Shown: positions 34,550-43,764 of the stretch, piece by piece
Layout: each line of letters begins with the position of its first letter
How positions within the stretch are numbered: the first letter of the stretch is position 1
Assembly: GCA_026989535.1 (NCBI GenBank)
Contig: JALSJD010000100.1
Coordinates: 1 to 64,000, forward strand
Reading direction: 5' to 3'
DNA from: Cyclobacteriaceae bacterium
GTDB taxonomy: Bacteria; Bacteroidota; Bacteroidia; Cytophagales; Cyclobacteriaceae
Length of the DNA: 64,000 nt
Program-made: the position numbers and the translations under genes
The notes under the pieces: model-generated
Databases searched by the model: none
What the model saw: the letters and a program-made list of their open reading frames with translations, nothing else
Told to the model about the DNA's origin: nothing

Positions 34550-35814
34550 TGAGTATTTATTTAGAACGGTACGCCTACCCTCCGCTTTACATTTTACCAG
34601 TAGCAAAACCAACTACTGGGCTTATTATTGTAATACCTGTATTTAACGAACAGCATACCATTACAGCATTAAACAGCCTATTTAAATCAGACCTCCCTCC
34701 TGTTAACACCGAAGCACTCATCATCATTAACCAACCAGAGCATTGCGATAAAACTGTAAAACACCAAAACAACCACACCCTTAATGAGGTTAAAAATTGG
34801 ATTAGCCTTAACCAAAAACCATATCTTCAGTTTTTTGTTACTCATATTACTTTACCCAAAAAGCACGCTGGTGTAGGGCTTGCCCGCAAAGCAGGTATGG
34901 ATGAGGCCGTACGAAGGTTTGAAGAAATAAATAATGTGAAAGGCATTATTCTTTGTTTTGATGCGGATTGTACATGTAGCTCTAGCTACCTCAAAAATGT
35001 TTACTCAAGTTTTAAAAACAAGAAATTAACCGGAGCTTCCATCAATTTTGAGCATACCTATCATACCTTATCAACAGATAAAGAAGAGGGAATTATTCAA
35101 TACGAGCTGCATTTAAGGTATTATGTGAATGGGCTAAGAAAAGCAGGTTATCCGTATGCTTTTCATACCATTGGCTCAAGCATGGCAGTACGAGCCGATG
35201 TATATGTAAAAGCGGGCGGTATGAATAGGCGAAAGGCAGGCGAAGATTTTCATTTTTTACACAAAATAATCCCTTATGGTAATTATGATGAGATTACCAC
35301 CGCTACGGTGTTCCCTTCCGCAAGAACTTCGGATCGTGTACCCTTTGGCACGGGCAAAGCCATGGGCGATTGGTTGCACAAAAAAGAAACAGACATGATA
35401 ACGTATCATCCTCAAATTTTTAAAGAACTAGAGGCGCTATTTAAAATTGTTCCGTCTTTTTACGCCACACCCGACCCACAGGTTTTGTTAAAGCCACTTT
35501 CAACAGGGATTAAAGCCTATTTAGCCCAAGAAAATTATGCACATGTTTTAAGCAACATTCAAAGGCAAAGCACCAATTTGCCCACCTTTATTCATCGGTG
35601 GTTTAATTGGTTTAATGGGCTGCGAACCTTGCATTTGGTACACTACTTGCGCAATAATTACTATCCTTCTATTGCTGTAAGCAAAGCGGCTGCTCAGCTA
35701 CTAGAGGTAAAGGAGGGTGATACGGAAAAACTACTTGGTATGTACCGAACATTGGATAAAAATTTTAAAGCAGACCAAATAAGTCTGAAACACCTGTATT
35801 CCGAGTTCCTATAA
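34549..35814 (+). CDS. Glycosyltransferase family 2 protein
   Basis: 421-residue GT-A fold transferase. The N-terminal nucleotide-sugar domain starts GLIIVIPVFNEQHTI, with a DxD-type motif in ILCFDADCTCS and a later acceptor region MNRRKAGEDFHFLHK, in which ED is the usual catalytic-base position. There are no strong membrane segments. The start is the ATG at 34549, overlapping the pdxH stop by one base; a GTG at 34522 would extend it 9 residues. Donor and acceptor are unknown. Its last 50 bp overlap the end of bshB1 on the opposite strand. Confidence 0.8.
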   Translation: MSIYLERYAYPPLYILPVAKPTTGLIIVIPVFNEQHTITALNSLFKSDLPPVNTEALIIINQPEHCDKTVKHQNNHTLNEVKNWISLNQKPYLQFFVTHITLPKKHAGVGLARKAGMDEAVRRFEEINNVKGIILCFDADCTCSSSYLKNVYSSFKNKKLTGASINFEHTYHTLSTDKEEGIIQYELHLRYYVNGLRKAGYPYAFHTIGSSMAVRADVYVKAGGMNRRKAGEDFHFLHKIIPYGNYDEITTATVFPSARTSDRVPFGTGKAMGDWLHKKETDMITYHPQIFKELEALFKIVPSFYATPDPQVLLKPLSTGIKAYLAQENYAHVLSNIQRQSTNLPTFIHRWFNWFNGLRTLHLVHYLRNNYYPSIAVSKAAAQLLEVKEGDTEKLLGMYRTLDKNFKADQISLKHLYSEFL

Positions 35815-36490
35815 ATCCTTCGCCAAATTTAACTCCAATAGAGTGGCCAAACATTTTGCCTCTGGCATTAAGCATTTTTAAAAACTCCGGAGAAGAAATA
35901 AACGTTTCCCCTTTCGGGTCGTTCGGGTTGTGTAATTGAGAAGCAAACGCCCAAATGGCTTTGTCTCTTAGTTCTAAATAATCCGATACATCCAATATAA
36001 AATCGGGTGTAAGCATTTGGCTTTGAATGTAATGGTACACGGCTCTTGGCCTAAAAACAGCTTGGGGCTTACCATCAACCTTTGTTTCTATTTTTTTTAG
36101 CCCTGCCAAAAACACGGCCGCTTTTGACATGGCAGATGCGCGTACATGATCGGGATGCCTTTCTTCGGGTGCGTTAATAAGTAATACTTCGGGGCGGTAT
36201 TTTCGAATCACTTCAACAATTTTCAATTGATTCTCTACTGAATTTTCGAAAAACACATCTTGCAATCCTAAATTCTCTCTTGCAGCCAACCCAAGTACCT
36301 TAGCAGCATTGGCCGATTCCTCTAATCGTAGTTCGGGAGAGCCTTTTGTACCCATTTGCCCTTGGGTAAAATCTACAATACCCACTTTTTTTCCTTCGGC
36401 ACAGTATTTAGCAATGGTGCCGCCACACGATAATTCAACATCATCTGGATGAGCGGCTAAAGCAAGTATATCAAGTTTTATTTGTGTCAT
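35765..36490 (-). CDS. bshB1: Bacillithiol biosynthesis deacetylase BshB1
   Basis: 241-residue LmbE/PIG-L zinc deacetylase removing acetate from GlcNAc-malate in bacillithiol synthesis. The metal-binding AHPDDVE motif is at about 13-19 and a second ligand region is ERHPDHVRAS; the C-terminal GVKFGEGFIGTR is typical of BshB1. Its presence indicates that this organism uses bacillithiol as its low-molecular-weight thiol. The gene is convergent with the glycosyltransferase, sharing 50 bp at the 3' ends. Confidence 0.88.
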   Translation of the reverse strand: MTQIKLDILALAAHPDDVELSCGGTIAKYCAEGKKVGIVDFTQGQMGTKGSPELRLEESANAAKVLGLAARENLGLQDVFFENSVENQLKIVEVIRKYRPEVLLINAPEERHPDHVRASAMSKAAVFLAGLKKIETKVDGKPQAVFRPRAVYHYIQSQMLTPDFILDVSDYLELRDKAIWAFASQLHNPNDPKGETFISSPEFLKMLNARGKMFGHSIGVKFGEGFIGTRNTGVSDLFGLL

Positions 36491-36789
36491 TATTAAGTAA
36501 TCCTACGTTTTACACAAAAATACTCATTTGAATTTAACCTAGCAGCAGTGGTCGCCAGGATTAAAGCCGCTATTGTTTATGATATATGCTAAAAGATGGT
36601 TTATGATGATACCTTACACAAATGTTGCATAAGTTACATAACATCGAACTTGCAACTTAGCCAGTTTTAGCAACCATCAAATACTATCCCCTTATGCTTT
36701 TTTAGCTCCTCTGTAAAACATAAGCCCTTATCAACAATCATCCATAACTTGTGGAGTTGCAATTTTAATCCATTTAAAAATAAGGACTT
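36491..36789. other. Intergenic stretch with no gene seen
   Basis: About 300 bp upstream of bshB1. Read in all frames it has frequent stops. It probably includes the bshB1 promoter (minus strand) and the left end of the following IS110 remnant. Confidence 0.4.
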
Positions 36790-36906
36790 ATGAAAAATGA
36801 AAGTATTGATTTTTTAGGAATGAATACCTATGTTGGTATAAATATTTACAAAAAGAGTTGGTCGGCAACTGGAATGCTCAGAATTTCGTCAGCTTACGCC
36901 CCGTAA
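36790..36906 (+). pseudogene. N-terminal fragment of an IS110-family transposase
   Basis: 38-codon frame from ATG: MKNESIDFLGMNTYVGINIY, then KKSW, to a TAA at 36904. The YVGI(D/N)I-KKSW segment matches the start of the RuvC-like DEDD domain of IS110-family transposases, where the first catalytic Asp would be in VGID; here it is Asn. The rest of the transposase is gone. Confidence 0.5.
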
Positions 36907-36914
36907 TGAACTAG

Positions 36915-37724
36915 CTAAAAATCATCTTCCCCATCATCTTCTTCGTTGGCAGGAGGGTTTGGAGGAGGGTTTGGAGCAGTATTTTCCAGCAGCTTTTTAT
37001 TTTTTTTAGATTTGTCCTTTTTTTGCTTAACTTTTTTCTGTTTAGCCTCTTTAGGCTTCTTTTCTTTCTTTTTAAAGAGGCCTTTCTTTTCGGGTTCTTT
37101 CTCTAAGTCTCCTTCTTCTTGCGCGGTCGAACTTTCTAGCTCTTCTGTATCGTCAGTGGTTTTATCTTTCTTTTTAAAAAGGTTCTTAAAAAAACTAAAG
37201 AATCCAGCCTTCTCTACTTTTTCTTCTGCGGAGTCTTCTTCTTTCGATTTTTTGCCTTCTAATTCATCTTTCCATACTAATTTGTCTCTAAAATACCAAT
37301 TATAGTATTTTTGGTCGGCTCCATATCTAAATGTTTGTGCGGCCATACGCGCACTATCTAAAGCGATGCTATCCACTACGTCTGTTTCGGCATACATCAT
37401 TGCATCTCCGGCAAATAATAAAGAATCGGATACTACCGGATAGATAACTTCCATAGTTACCGTTCTAATTTCTCTACTTCTAACCCAATCCTGATCTACA
37501 TAAGCAAGCAGGTTTGTTTTAGCCACCAAGCCGTTTTTATCGAGGGTGGAATGAAATACATCTCTACGTGGAAGAGAATCTTGCGCAAAATATCCGAATT
37601 GGTCGCGTTGTGCAGTTTCATCAATTAGAAAATAAGATTGATAGGCAGAGCATATCATATCAGCCTTACAACCAGCCAATGCAATACATATCATTAGTAT
37701 AGAAAAAGAGTTGAGTATTCTCAT
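36915..37724 (-). CDS. Lipoprotein of unknown function with Lys/Glu-rich tail
   Basis: 269-residue predicted lipoprotein (lipobox ALAGC, Cys19). The first half (about 20-165) is a compact domain with several conserved-looking acidic and aromatic positions (YQSYFLIDETAQRDQFGYF, NWYFRDKLVWKDEL), while the second half (about 170-269) is low complexity: repeated KKK/EEK blocks, then PNPPPNPP and an acidic end. No family is recognised. A hairpin-forming interaction or binding to a polymer through the charged tail is possible but unsupported. Confidence 0.65.
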   Translation of the reverse strand: MRILNSFSILMICIALAGCKADMICSAYQSYFLIDETAQRDQFGYFAQDSLPRRDVFHSTLDKNGLVAKTNLLAYVDQDWVRSREIRTVTMEVIYPVVSDSLLFAGDAMMYAETDVVDSIALDSARMAAQTFRYGADQKYYNWYFRDKLVWKDELEGKKSKEEDSAEEKVEKAGFFSFFKNLFKKKDKTTDDTEELESSTAQEEGDLEKEPEKKGLFKKKEKKPKEAKQKKVKQKKDKSKKNKKLLENTAPNPPPNPPANEEDDGEDDF

Positions 37725-37816
37725 CTAATAAACCTTACCTTTTATGGCAAACGGCAAAAGTACGTTCTTTATTTTAATTTATTGCCTATTAGCAAACCTC
37801 TACACTGTTAAAACTC

Positions 37817-38398
37817 TTAGAATTGAACTTCTGGAGCTTCATCACTGCCCTCAGCGGCCTCAAACGGAGGTCGTCTTTCAAACCCAAACATACCGGCAAA
37901 CATCGAAGTTGGAAACTTACGAATGTACACATTATAGTCTTTGGCCACTTCGTTATACCTTCTGCGTTCTACCGCAATTCTGTTTTCGGTGCCTTCTAAT
38001 TGCGCTTGCAACTCTAAAAAATTTTGATTGGCCTTTAAATCTGGATATCGTTCTGAAACCGCCAACAATTTAGATAAAGCCGAAGTTATGCCACTTTGTG
38101 CCGATTGGTATTGTTGAATCATGGCAGGTGTAAGGTTGGAGGCATCAATTTTAATGCTTGTAGCCGATGCTCTGGCTTTCATTACTGCTTCTAACGTTTC
38201 TTTTTCGTGCGAAGCGTATCCTTTTACAGTATTAACTAAATTAGGTATCAAATCGGCTCTACGTTGATATTGCGTTTCAACATTAGCCCATTGGGTTACC
38301 ACGCTTTCATCTTTATCTACCATGGTGTTATACTTACTCATCGCCACTAAGCCTAGTACCACCACAACTGCTACTATTATCCAAACTGATTTGCTCAT
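37817..38398 (-). CDS. LemA family protein
   Basis: 193-residue membrane protein: an N-terminal membrane segment (about 5-23; WIIVAVVVVLGLVAMSKYN) and the LemA helical domain (VTQWANVETQYQRRADLIPNLVNTVKGYASHEKETLEAV...; later DLKANQNFLELQAQLEGTENRI). The upstream in-frame extension to 38542 is rejected, because family members begin close to this MSKS. It is divergent from two TPM-domain genes, a common pairing in which LemA and TPM proteins act together in envelope processes. Confidence 0.9.
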   Translation of the reverse strand: MSKSVWIIVAVVVVLGLVAMSKYNTMVDKDESVVTQWANVETQYQRRADLIPNLVNTVKGYASHEKETLEAVMKARASATSIKIDASNLTPAMIQQYQSAQSGITSALSKLLAVSERYPDLKANQNFLELQAQLEGTENRIAVERRRYNEVAKDYNVYIRKFPTSMFAGMFGFERRPPFEAAEGSDEAPEVQF

Positions 38399-38439
38399 TA
38401 TGATTAATTTTTTAGCAAGTTTAGTATTATTACAAACAA

Positions 38440-39294
38440 ATGAAAATACTAACACAAAAAATACTACTCTTATTCCTGTTTTTATTGTGCACAAATACTG
38501 TTTTCGCACAAAAAAACCAGCCATTACCAACATTAAAAGCACGAGTAACTGATTTAACAGCTACGCTTTCTACAACCGAAATTGCGAATTTGGAAAACAA
38601 GTTAGCTCAATTTGAAAAGGAAAAAGGCAGCCAAGTCGTCCTTTTGATTATCCCTACCACAGAGCCCGAAGCTATTGAGCAATATGGAATCCGTTTGGCT
38701 GAAAAATGGAAAATTGGCAGAGCCAATACCGATGATGGTGTAATTTTAATTATTGCAAAAGACGATCGAAAGCTTCGCATTGAGGTGGGCTATGGACTGG
38801 AAGGAGCCATTCCTGATATTTATGCCAAACGAATTATTGAAAACATCATAATTCCTAATTTTAGACAAGGGCAGTTTTATACAGGTATTTACGAAGGCAC
38901 TAATGCCATTATGAGCTTAATTTCTCAAGAAGAGTTACCAGGTGTTACCCGTAAAATAGTATCATCAGGAAAAAGAAGCAATAACCTTTTTACAATTTTG
39001 ATTATGGTTATTTTTATTATTGGTTTTGTGATTAAAGCATTTGTAAAAAATAAAAAAATAAAATTTGCCATTATAGCTGCCATTGCAGTACTTATTGGAT
39101 TTTATGGGGGTTCTATCATTTTTGGCATTATAGGGTTTGTGTTTTCAGGAGTCTTCTTGTTTGGTAACTCAAGTGGAACTGGCAGATATTACGGGGGAGG
39201 AAGCAGTTTTGGAGGTGGTGGATTTTCCGGAGGCGGAGGTTTTTCTGGAGGTGGTGGCAGCTTTGGAGGCGGGGGTGCTTCTGGAGGGTGGTAA
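38440..39294 (+). CDS. TPM domain membrane protein with Gly-rich tail
   Basis: 284 residues: signal peptide (to about FAQ24), TPM/YgcG domain (about 30-150; NLENKLAQFEKEKGSQVVLLIIPTT, GDDGVILIIAKDDRKLRIEVGYGLEGAIPD), two membrane segments and a C-terminal Gly/Ser-rich tail (SFGGGGFSGGGGFSGGGGSF). TPM domains can have phosphatase-like activity, but roles vary. The Gly tail after the last membrane segment is common in this family. It is divergent from LemA and followed by a second TPM gene after 60 bp. Confidence 0.88.
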   Translation: MKILTQKILLLFLFLLCTNTVFAQKNQPLPTLKARVTDLTATLSTTEIANLENKLAQFEKEKGSQVVLLIIPTTEPEAIEQYGIRLAEKWKIGRANTDDGVILIIAKDDRKLRIEVGYGLEGAIPDIYAKRIIENIIIPNFRQGQFYTGIYEGTNAIMSLISQEELPGVTRKIVSSGKRSNNLFTILIMVIFIIGFVIKAFVKNKKIKFAIIAAIAVLIGFYGGSIIFGIIGFVFSGVFLFGNSSGTGRYYGGGSSFGGGGFSGGGGFSGGGGSFGGGGASGGW

Positions 39295-39354
39295 TAGGAA
39301 AATGCTCAAAATAATAAATAACAAAATAGTAGATAGAACTAAAGCTTAAAGCAG

Positions 39355-40005
39355 ATGTCTAAAAATATATTTACAGCAAACGAAAAAGAAGAAATTAAAG
39401 CAGCAGTTGCTTCACTCGAAAAAGAATCATCGGGCGAACTGGTATTATATTACGCTAAAAACAGCGATGATTATGTAAATGCCAATTGGAAATTTAGTGG
39501 CATTCTTGCCTTCGTATTTTCGATGGCAACCATTGTTTTATCATATTTTTGGTTGCTCCCCTCCTACTATACACCAATGGTAATAGGAAGCACCATTATG
39601 GGTGTTATGGTTATCGGGTATGCCATTGCCTTCTTCTTTCCATACCTTCGGTTTGCTGTTACTAGCAATTCTATTGTATCGCAACGAGTACTAACTAAGG
39701 CCAAGGATATGTTTTTGCAAGAGCAAGTTTTTAACACCATTGACCGTACGGGCATTTTAATTTACATCAGCGCATTAGAACACCAAGTAGTTGTTATTGG
39801 AGATCAAGGCATTAACGAAAAAATTAACCCTACCGACTGGGAACATATTGTTGCCTTGGTGGTAAATGGTATTAAAAGTAAACAAATGACCGCAGGTATA
39901 ATTGAAGCTATTGATGCCTGCAAAAAATTACTACTCGATAATGGGTTTATAATTAAGCCTGAAGATAAAAATGAACTCCACGATGCTATTCGAATAGAAG
40001 AGTAA
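39355..40005 (+). CDS. TPM domain membrane protein
   Basis: 216-residue protein with the TPM motif near the N-terminus (IKAAVASLEKESSGELVLYYAKNSD) and two membrane segments at about 45-95, then the second half of the TPM fold (VVVIGDQGINEKINPTDWEHI). The domain is split by the membrane segments, as in the YtkA/YgcG-like branch. It completes the LemA-TPM-TPM cluster. Confidence 0.82.
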   Translation: MSKNIFTANEKEEIKAAVASLEKESSGELVLYYAKNSDDYVNANWKFSGILAFVFSMATIVLSYFWLLPSYYTPMVIGSTIMGVMVIGYAIAFFFPYLRFAVTSNSIVSQRVLTKAKDMFLQEQVFNTIDRTGILIYISALEHQVVVIGDQGINEKINPTDWEHIVALVVNGIKSKQMTAGIIEAIDACKKLLLDNGFIIKPEDKNELHDAIRIEE

Positions 40006-40281
40006 TCACTTGCCTCTCCACTTCATATTGGTGACAGATATCAATTTTATGCCTGCTATTCATCATTGGCTAACGTTTTATCTTTTGCTACTTTTAATTG
40101 TGCAAAACAGTAACCAAAACAATTTATCAGTACGTAATACCCTAAACCATATTCATAATAGATTTTATTGCTAACTATAGCGGTATAATAATAGATTAAA
40201 TAGCAAAGTTGTTCATATTCTTAGAGTTAGGCTTTTAAGAGAGCAGTTTTCACTAATAAGGCTAGTATTTTATTTGAGGCA
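40006..40281. other. Intergenic stretch with no gene seen
   Basis: Low-complexity AT-rich sequence after the TPM gene. No hairpin or coding pattern of note; the remnant at 40282 begins where it ends. Confidence 0.4.
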
Positions 40282-40479
40282 TTAGAATTTAATATGAATT
40301 TGCGATGTGTTTTTAAGGATGGTTGTTACATCGCCATTTGGTTGACCATCCTTTACTTCTCGTAATCTTCGAGTTCTTGTTTTATCTTCTTGGGTAATTC
40401 TAGAAAATGCTTCGTGACTCAGCGAAACAAAATATTCTGCAATTTTACTTAATGGCAGAAATTCAAGTGGACGCTTGAA
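40282..40479 (-). pseudogene. Unidentified C-terminal coding remnant
   Basis: A 65-codon open frame without a start codon, reading FKRPLEFLPLSKIAEYFVSL, then SHEAFSRITQEDKTRTRRLR, and ending QIHIKF at TAA (40282). The LPLSKIAEYF..HEAFSRI portion resembles the recognition-helix region of Crp/Fnr-type regulators, but the downstream part does not fit. It is upstream of the DEAD-box gene's 3' end and probably degenerate. Confidence 0.3.
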
Positions 40480-40525
40480 TTAATATAGAATCTGCGTTTG
40501 CCTGCGGAATCTGCGGGCAAACCCT

Positions 40526-41647
40526 CTACCTCACCTGCCGAATTTGATCGAAGCTAATGCCTAATGCTTTTTCGAAGTAGCGTAGTTGCTTTAGCTCTGT
40601 GGTGGTAACAATGCTTAACGAAAGGCCTCTTTTGCCCGCTCGGGCAGTTCTGCCACTACGGTGGGTGTAATATTCTTCTTTATCGGGCAATTGGTAATGC
40701 ACCACAAACGACAGTGCTTCTACATCAATGCCTCGGGCCGCTAAATCGGTGGCCACAAGCACTTGTAAATTTTCATTTTTAAAAGCACGCATTACTTTAT
40801 CACGCTCTTTTTGTTTTAAGTCACCGTGTATGCCATCCGCAGGCACATTTTTAGCCATCAATTGTTTGGCTAGTTTTTGAGTAGCCGCTTTTGTTTTGCA
40901 AAAAACAATGCCTCTATTTTCCTTTTCCGTTTTTAAAAATTGGAGTAAAACCGTAAGTTTATCCTGCTCATCACAAATAAGAAATTTATGCTCAATATTT
41001 TTATTAACCGTATTTCTTCCACTTATTTCAATGCGATGTGCATCTTCAGCAAGGTAATTATTAATAATCTGCTTAATACCATGTGGCAAAGTAGCTGAGA
41101 ACAACCACTTACTATCCGCATTTTTTACATACTCTAATATAGTTTCGAGGTCTTTTTTAAACCCCATACTTAGCATTTCGTCTGCCTCATCTAGCACCAC
41201 CGTTTTTACGTTATATAAATCTACCGCCTTGCGCTTTACTAAATCGATGAGCCGGCCCGGTGTAGCCACCACAATATGAGTGGGCCTCTTAAGCGCCTGA
41301 ATCTGTTTATCTATTTGAGCACCTCCAAAAACAGCCTCCGTAAAAATTTTATCGGTGTATTTGGTAAATTTAAAGAGCTGCTTGGCTACTTGTTGCCCTA
41401 ACTCACGTGTAGGGCAAAGCACTAAGGCTTGTACTACTTTTTTAGATGGATTAATCCGATGGAGCAACGGTAAGCCATAAGCAGCGGTTTTACCTGTACC
41501 TGTTTGTGCTTGGCCTACCAAATCCATATTGGCATTCAGCAAAAGTGGAATTACGTCCGCTTGAATTTCAGTTGGAACTGTGATTTTAAGGTCGTTTAAC
41601 CCTTTTATAATGTTAGCACTTACGCCTAGCTCTTTAAATGTTTTCAA
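40526..41647 (-). CDS. DEAD-box RNA helicase
   Basis: 373-residue helicase core with all motifs: Q motif, AQTGTGKT (I), PTRELGQQ (Ia), TPGR (Ib), DEAD (II), SAT (III), ATDLAARGIDVE (V) and HRSGRTARAG (VI). It lacks the C-terminal RNA-binding extension found in larger DEAD-box proteins, ending at the helicase core, so it is a minimal type. The start is TTG at 41647; no ATG or GTG is available in frame. It is probably cold- or ribosome-assembly related, by family knowledge only. Confidence 0.9.
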   Translation of the reverse strand: MKTFKELGVSANIIKGLNDLKITVPTEIQADVIPLLLNANMDLVGQAQTGTGKTAAYGLPLLHRINPSKKVVQALVLCPTRELGQQVAKQLFKFTKYTDKIFTEAVFGGAQIDKQIQALKRPTHIVVATPGRLIDLVKRKAVDLYNVKTVVLDEADEMLSMGFKKDLETILEYVKNADSKWLFSATLPHGIKQIINNYLAEDAHRIEISGRNTVNKNIEHKFLICDEQDKLTVLLQFLKTEKENRGIVFCKTKAATQKLAKQLMAKNVPADGIHGDLKQKERDKVMRAFKNENLQVLVATDLAARGIDVEALSFVVHYQLPDKEEYYTHRSGRTARAGKRGLSLSIVTTTELKQLRYFEKALGISFDQIRQVR

Positions 41648-41687
41648 TGCAGTATGTATTAAGCTGCAAAAGTAGTCATTCCCTACT

Positions 41688-41792
41688 CCTAACTTTCAAC
41701 TTCCGACTTCAAACTTCTCACTCCAAACTTCTCACTCCAAACTCCCGACTCCAAACTCCGAACTTCCGACTTCAAACTCCTCACTTCTCTAA
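41688..41792. repeat. Degenerate tandem tract between helicase and glutamate-synthase gene
   Basis: About 105 bp of repeated words (ACTTCAAACTTC, ACTCCAAACTCC, CGACTCCAAAC) with a period of roughly 11-15 bp, similar to those at 7711-7752 and 9355-9430. The glutamate synthase-like gene ends within it. Confidence 0.6.
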
Positions 41793-43507
41793 TACTCTTT
41801 CATTTTCATTTCGCCCACCGTCATTCCCAACTCTTGGGCTTTACGCCTTTCTAAGCTTGATTCATACGCAGAAACTCCGTGTAACTCAGATAGGTAATCT
41901 AGGTGTCCGGGTGAAGTAACCACCATAATATCGTCAGGCGTAATTTCATTAGGATGGTCATATCCACAAGACTCCGCCAACATTTGAGTTTCTTTGTAAA
42001 GCACCTCGGCATAAGTGGCCACTCGCTTGGCTGCTGCCTGAATATCGAGGGCTTTTTCTAAGCTTTTATTTTGCGTAGCAATGCCCGTAGGGCAGCTATT
42101 GGTATGGCACTCTAACGCTTGAATACACCCTAATGAAAGCATAAACCCACGTGCCATATATACGGCATCGGCACCCAGTGCCATGGCAACAGCTACATCA
42201 ATCGGTGTAGAAATTTTACCACTCGCAAAAATCACGATTTTATCTCTGATGCCTTGGCTTTTAAACGCCCAATCGGCTACGGCTACAGCCTGTTTCATAG
42301 GCAAACCGGCATACGAACTTAGTACGTGAGGAGCAGCACCTGTGCCCCCATCTCCCCCATCAATTACAAGATAATCGGGCCCTCTGCCAGGTTGCTCTTT
42401 CATCGTTTTGGCCACTTCTTCAATTTCGGCTGTATGACCAATTACCATTTTGATTCCTACGGGTTTCTTTACAATACTACGAATATGCTCTATAAAATCG
42501 AATAAGCCAGCCACATCGCTAAACTCACGGTGACGGGCAGGAGAATAAGCATCTTTGCCCATCGGAATTTTTCGTATTTCGGAAATTTCTTTGGTAATTT
42601 TTTCCTTTAACAACATACCACCCTTGCCTGGTTTTGCTCCTTGCGCCAGTTTAATTTCAAACATCTTTACTTGTGGATGTTCTGCTTTTTCGCGCAATAA
42701 GTTATCATCTAAATTGCCCTCCGCATCTCTAATGCCATATTTGGCAGTACCAATCTGAAATATTAAATCTGCGCCACCATACTCGTGGCAAGGAGCTAAA
42801 GAACCCTCACCTGTATTATGCATAATGCCCGCCATTTTTGCACCTGCATTAAGTGCTGCGTGCGCCCGATACGACAATGCCCCAAACGACATAGCACTTA
42901 TATTTACAAAATGCTCCATTACCACAGGTTCAACACCTGTTTGCTCACCAATTACCACTTTATAAGCTCTGCCTACCTTATCGCCTGTTTTAGATTTAGT
43001 ATTGGTAAAAGTGGCAGGCATTATAAGGGTAGTACCCACTTTATCCATATCTATTTGGCTACCAAAACCAATGGTATTGCGCACACCTAAGGAGGATTCA
43101 TAAATCCAATTACGGGTAATTCGGCTGTATGGTGTTTCTTCCTGATCGTTTAAAAATAAATATTGACGGAGCAACGGCCCCATTTTTACAAGTAATTTTC
43201 TTCCCCAAATAATAACAGGAAACACACGTTGCACGGGGTAATTTTTTTGCCTTTTATCGTGGATAAAAAGTACGATAATAGCCATAGCCAAAGCAATGAG
43301 TAAAAATTGACTGTAAAGCAATTTCATTAATTGCCAAACGGAATAATCAGCAAAGTCAACTTCCATTACAAAATAGCCGTAAGCAAATGTGGCAGCACTA
43401 GAAAGCAAAAACCAACTGATTACATAAATATTTAACGATTTTAAAAGGGAACGAAATGACGGTGCTTTGGTAACACTCGTACCTGCAAATTTTCTTTCTT
43501 CAGCCAT
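41789..43507 (-). CDS. FMN-binding glutamate synthase family protein
   Basis: 572-residue protein: two N-terminal membrane segments (about 27-48 and 65-85) followed by a GltS-like FMN-binding synthase domain (about 150-530) with DKVGTTLIMPATFTN, SFGALSYRAHAALNAGAK, the catalytic DGGDGGTGAAP motif and C-terminal Cys-rich GCIQALECHTNSCPTG, which provides the 3Fe-4S ligand Cys residues. It lacks the N-terminal glutaminase domain of true glutamate synthase and may act with another amidotransferase or have a different substrate. The membrane anchor is unusual. Confidence 0.85.
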   Translation of the reverse strand: MAEERKFAGTSVTKAPSFRSLLKSLNIYVISWFLLSSAATFAYGYFVMEVDFADYSVWQLMKLLYSQFLLIALAMAIIVLFIHDKRQKNYPVQRVFPVIIWGRKLLVKMGPLLRQYLFLNDQEETPYSRITRNWIYESSLGVRNTIGFGSQIDMDKVGTTLIMPATFTNTKSKTGDKVGRAYKVVIGEQTGVEPVVMEHFVNISAMSFGALSYRAHAALNAGAKMAGIMHNTGEGSLAPCHEYGGADLIFQIGTAKYGIRDAEGNLDDNLLREKAEHPQVKMFEIKLAQGAKPGKGGMLLKEKITKEISEIRKIPMGKDAYSPARHREFSDVAGLFDFIEHIRSIVKKPVGIKMVIGHTAEIEEVAKTMKEQPGRGPDYLVIDGGDGGTGAAPHVLSSYAGLPMKQAVAVADWAFKSQGIRDKIVIFASGKISTPIDVAVAMALGADAVYMARGFMLSLGCIQALECHTNSCPTGIATQNKSLEKALDIQAAAKRVATYAEVLYKETQMLAESCGYDHPNEITPDDIMVVTSPGHLDYLSELHGVSAYESSLERRKAQELGMTVGEMKMKEY

Positions 43508-43591
43508 AATAACAGAGTAAGGTTTTAGGTTTAATCGTAAAAATTAAAGCAATTTCATCTTTAATGCAACTAAATAAGAAATTACAACTAA

Positions 43592-43662
43592 GAATCCACT
43601 CCAAAAACAGACAATTTTCAAAAAAGAGTTATTTTGGTTTTAGGTGTTTTCGGAGTGGGCTC
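43592..43662. mobile_element. Short inverted-repeat element (possible IS end remnant)
   Basis: GAATCCACTCCAAAAACAG (43592-43610) and the reverse complement of 43643-43662 match at about 16 of 20 positions, and 56931-56957 carries the same end sequence (GACTCA-type end with TTTTCGAAGTGG). Probably ends of the same transposon family left behind. Confidence 0.45.
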
Positions 43663-43764
43663 AACTAACTATCTCATAAATAAAATCTACTTTGAATAGA
43701 TTAATTTGATTTGCTACACTGCACTCAATTATGCTATTTTTACATTCAACTTACTCCTAATTTT

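Noticed and set aside
36946-37305. 119-codon plus-strand frame
   Set aside because: It is the antisense of the Lys/Glu-rich tail of the lipoprotein gene; its long Ser/Phe runs come from reading that low-complexity DNA backwards.
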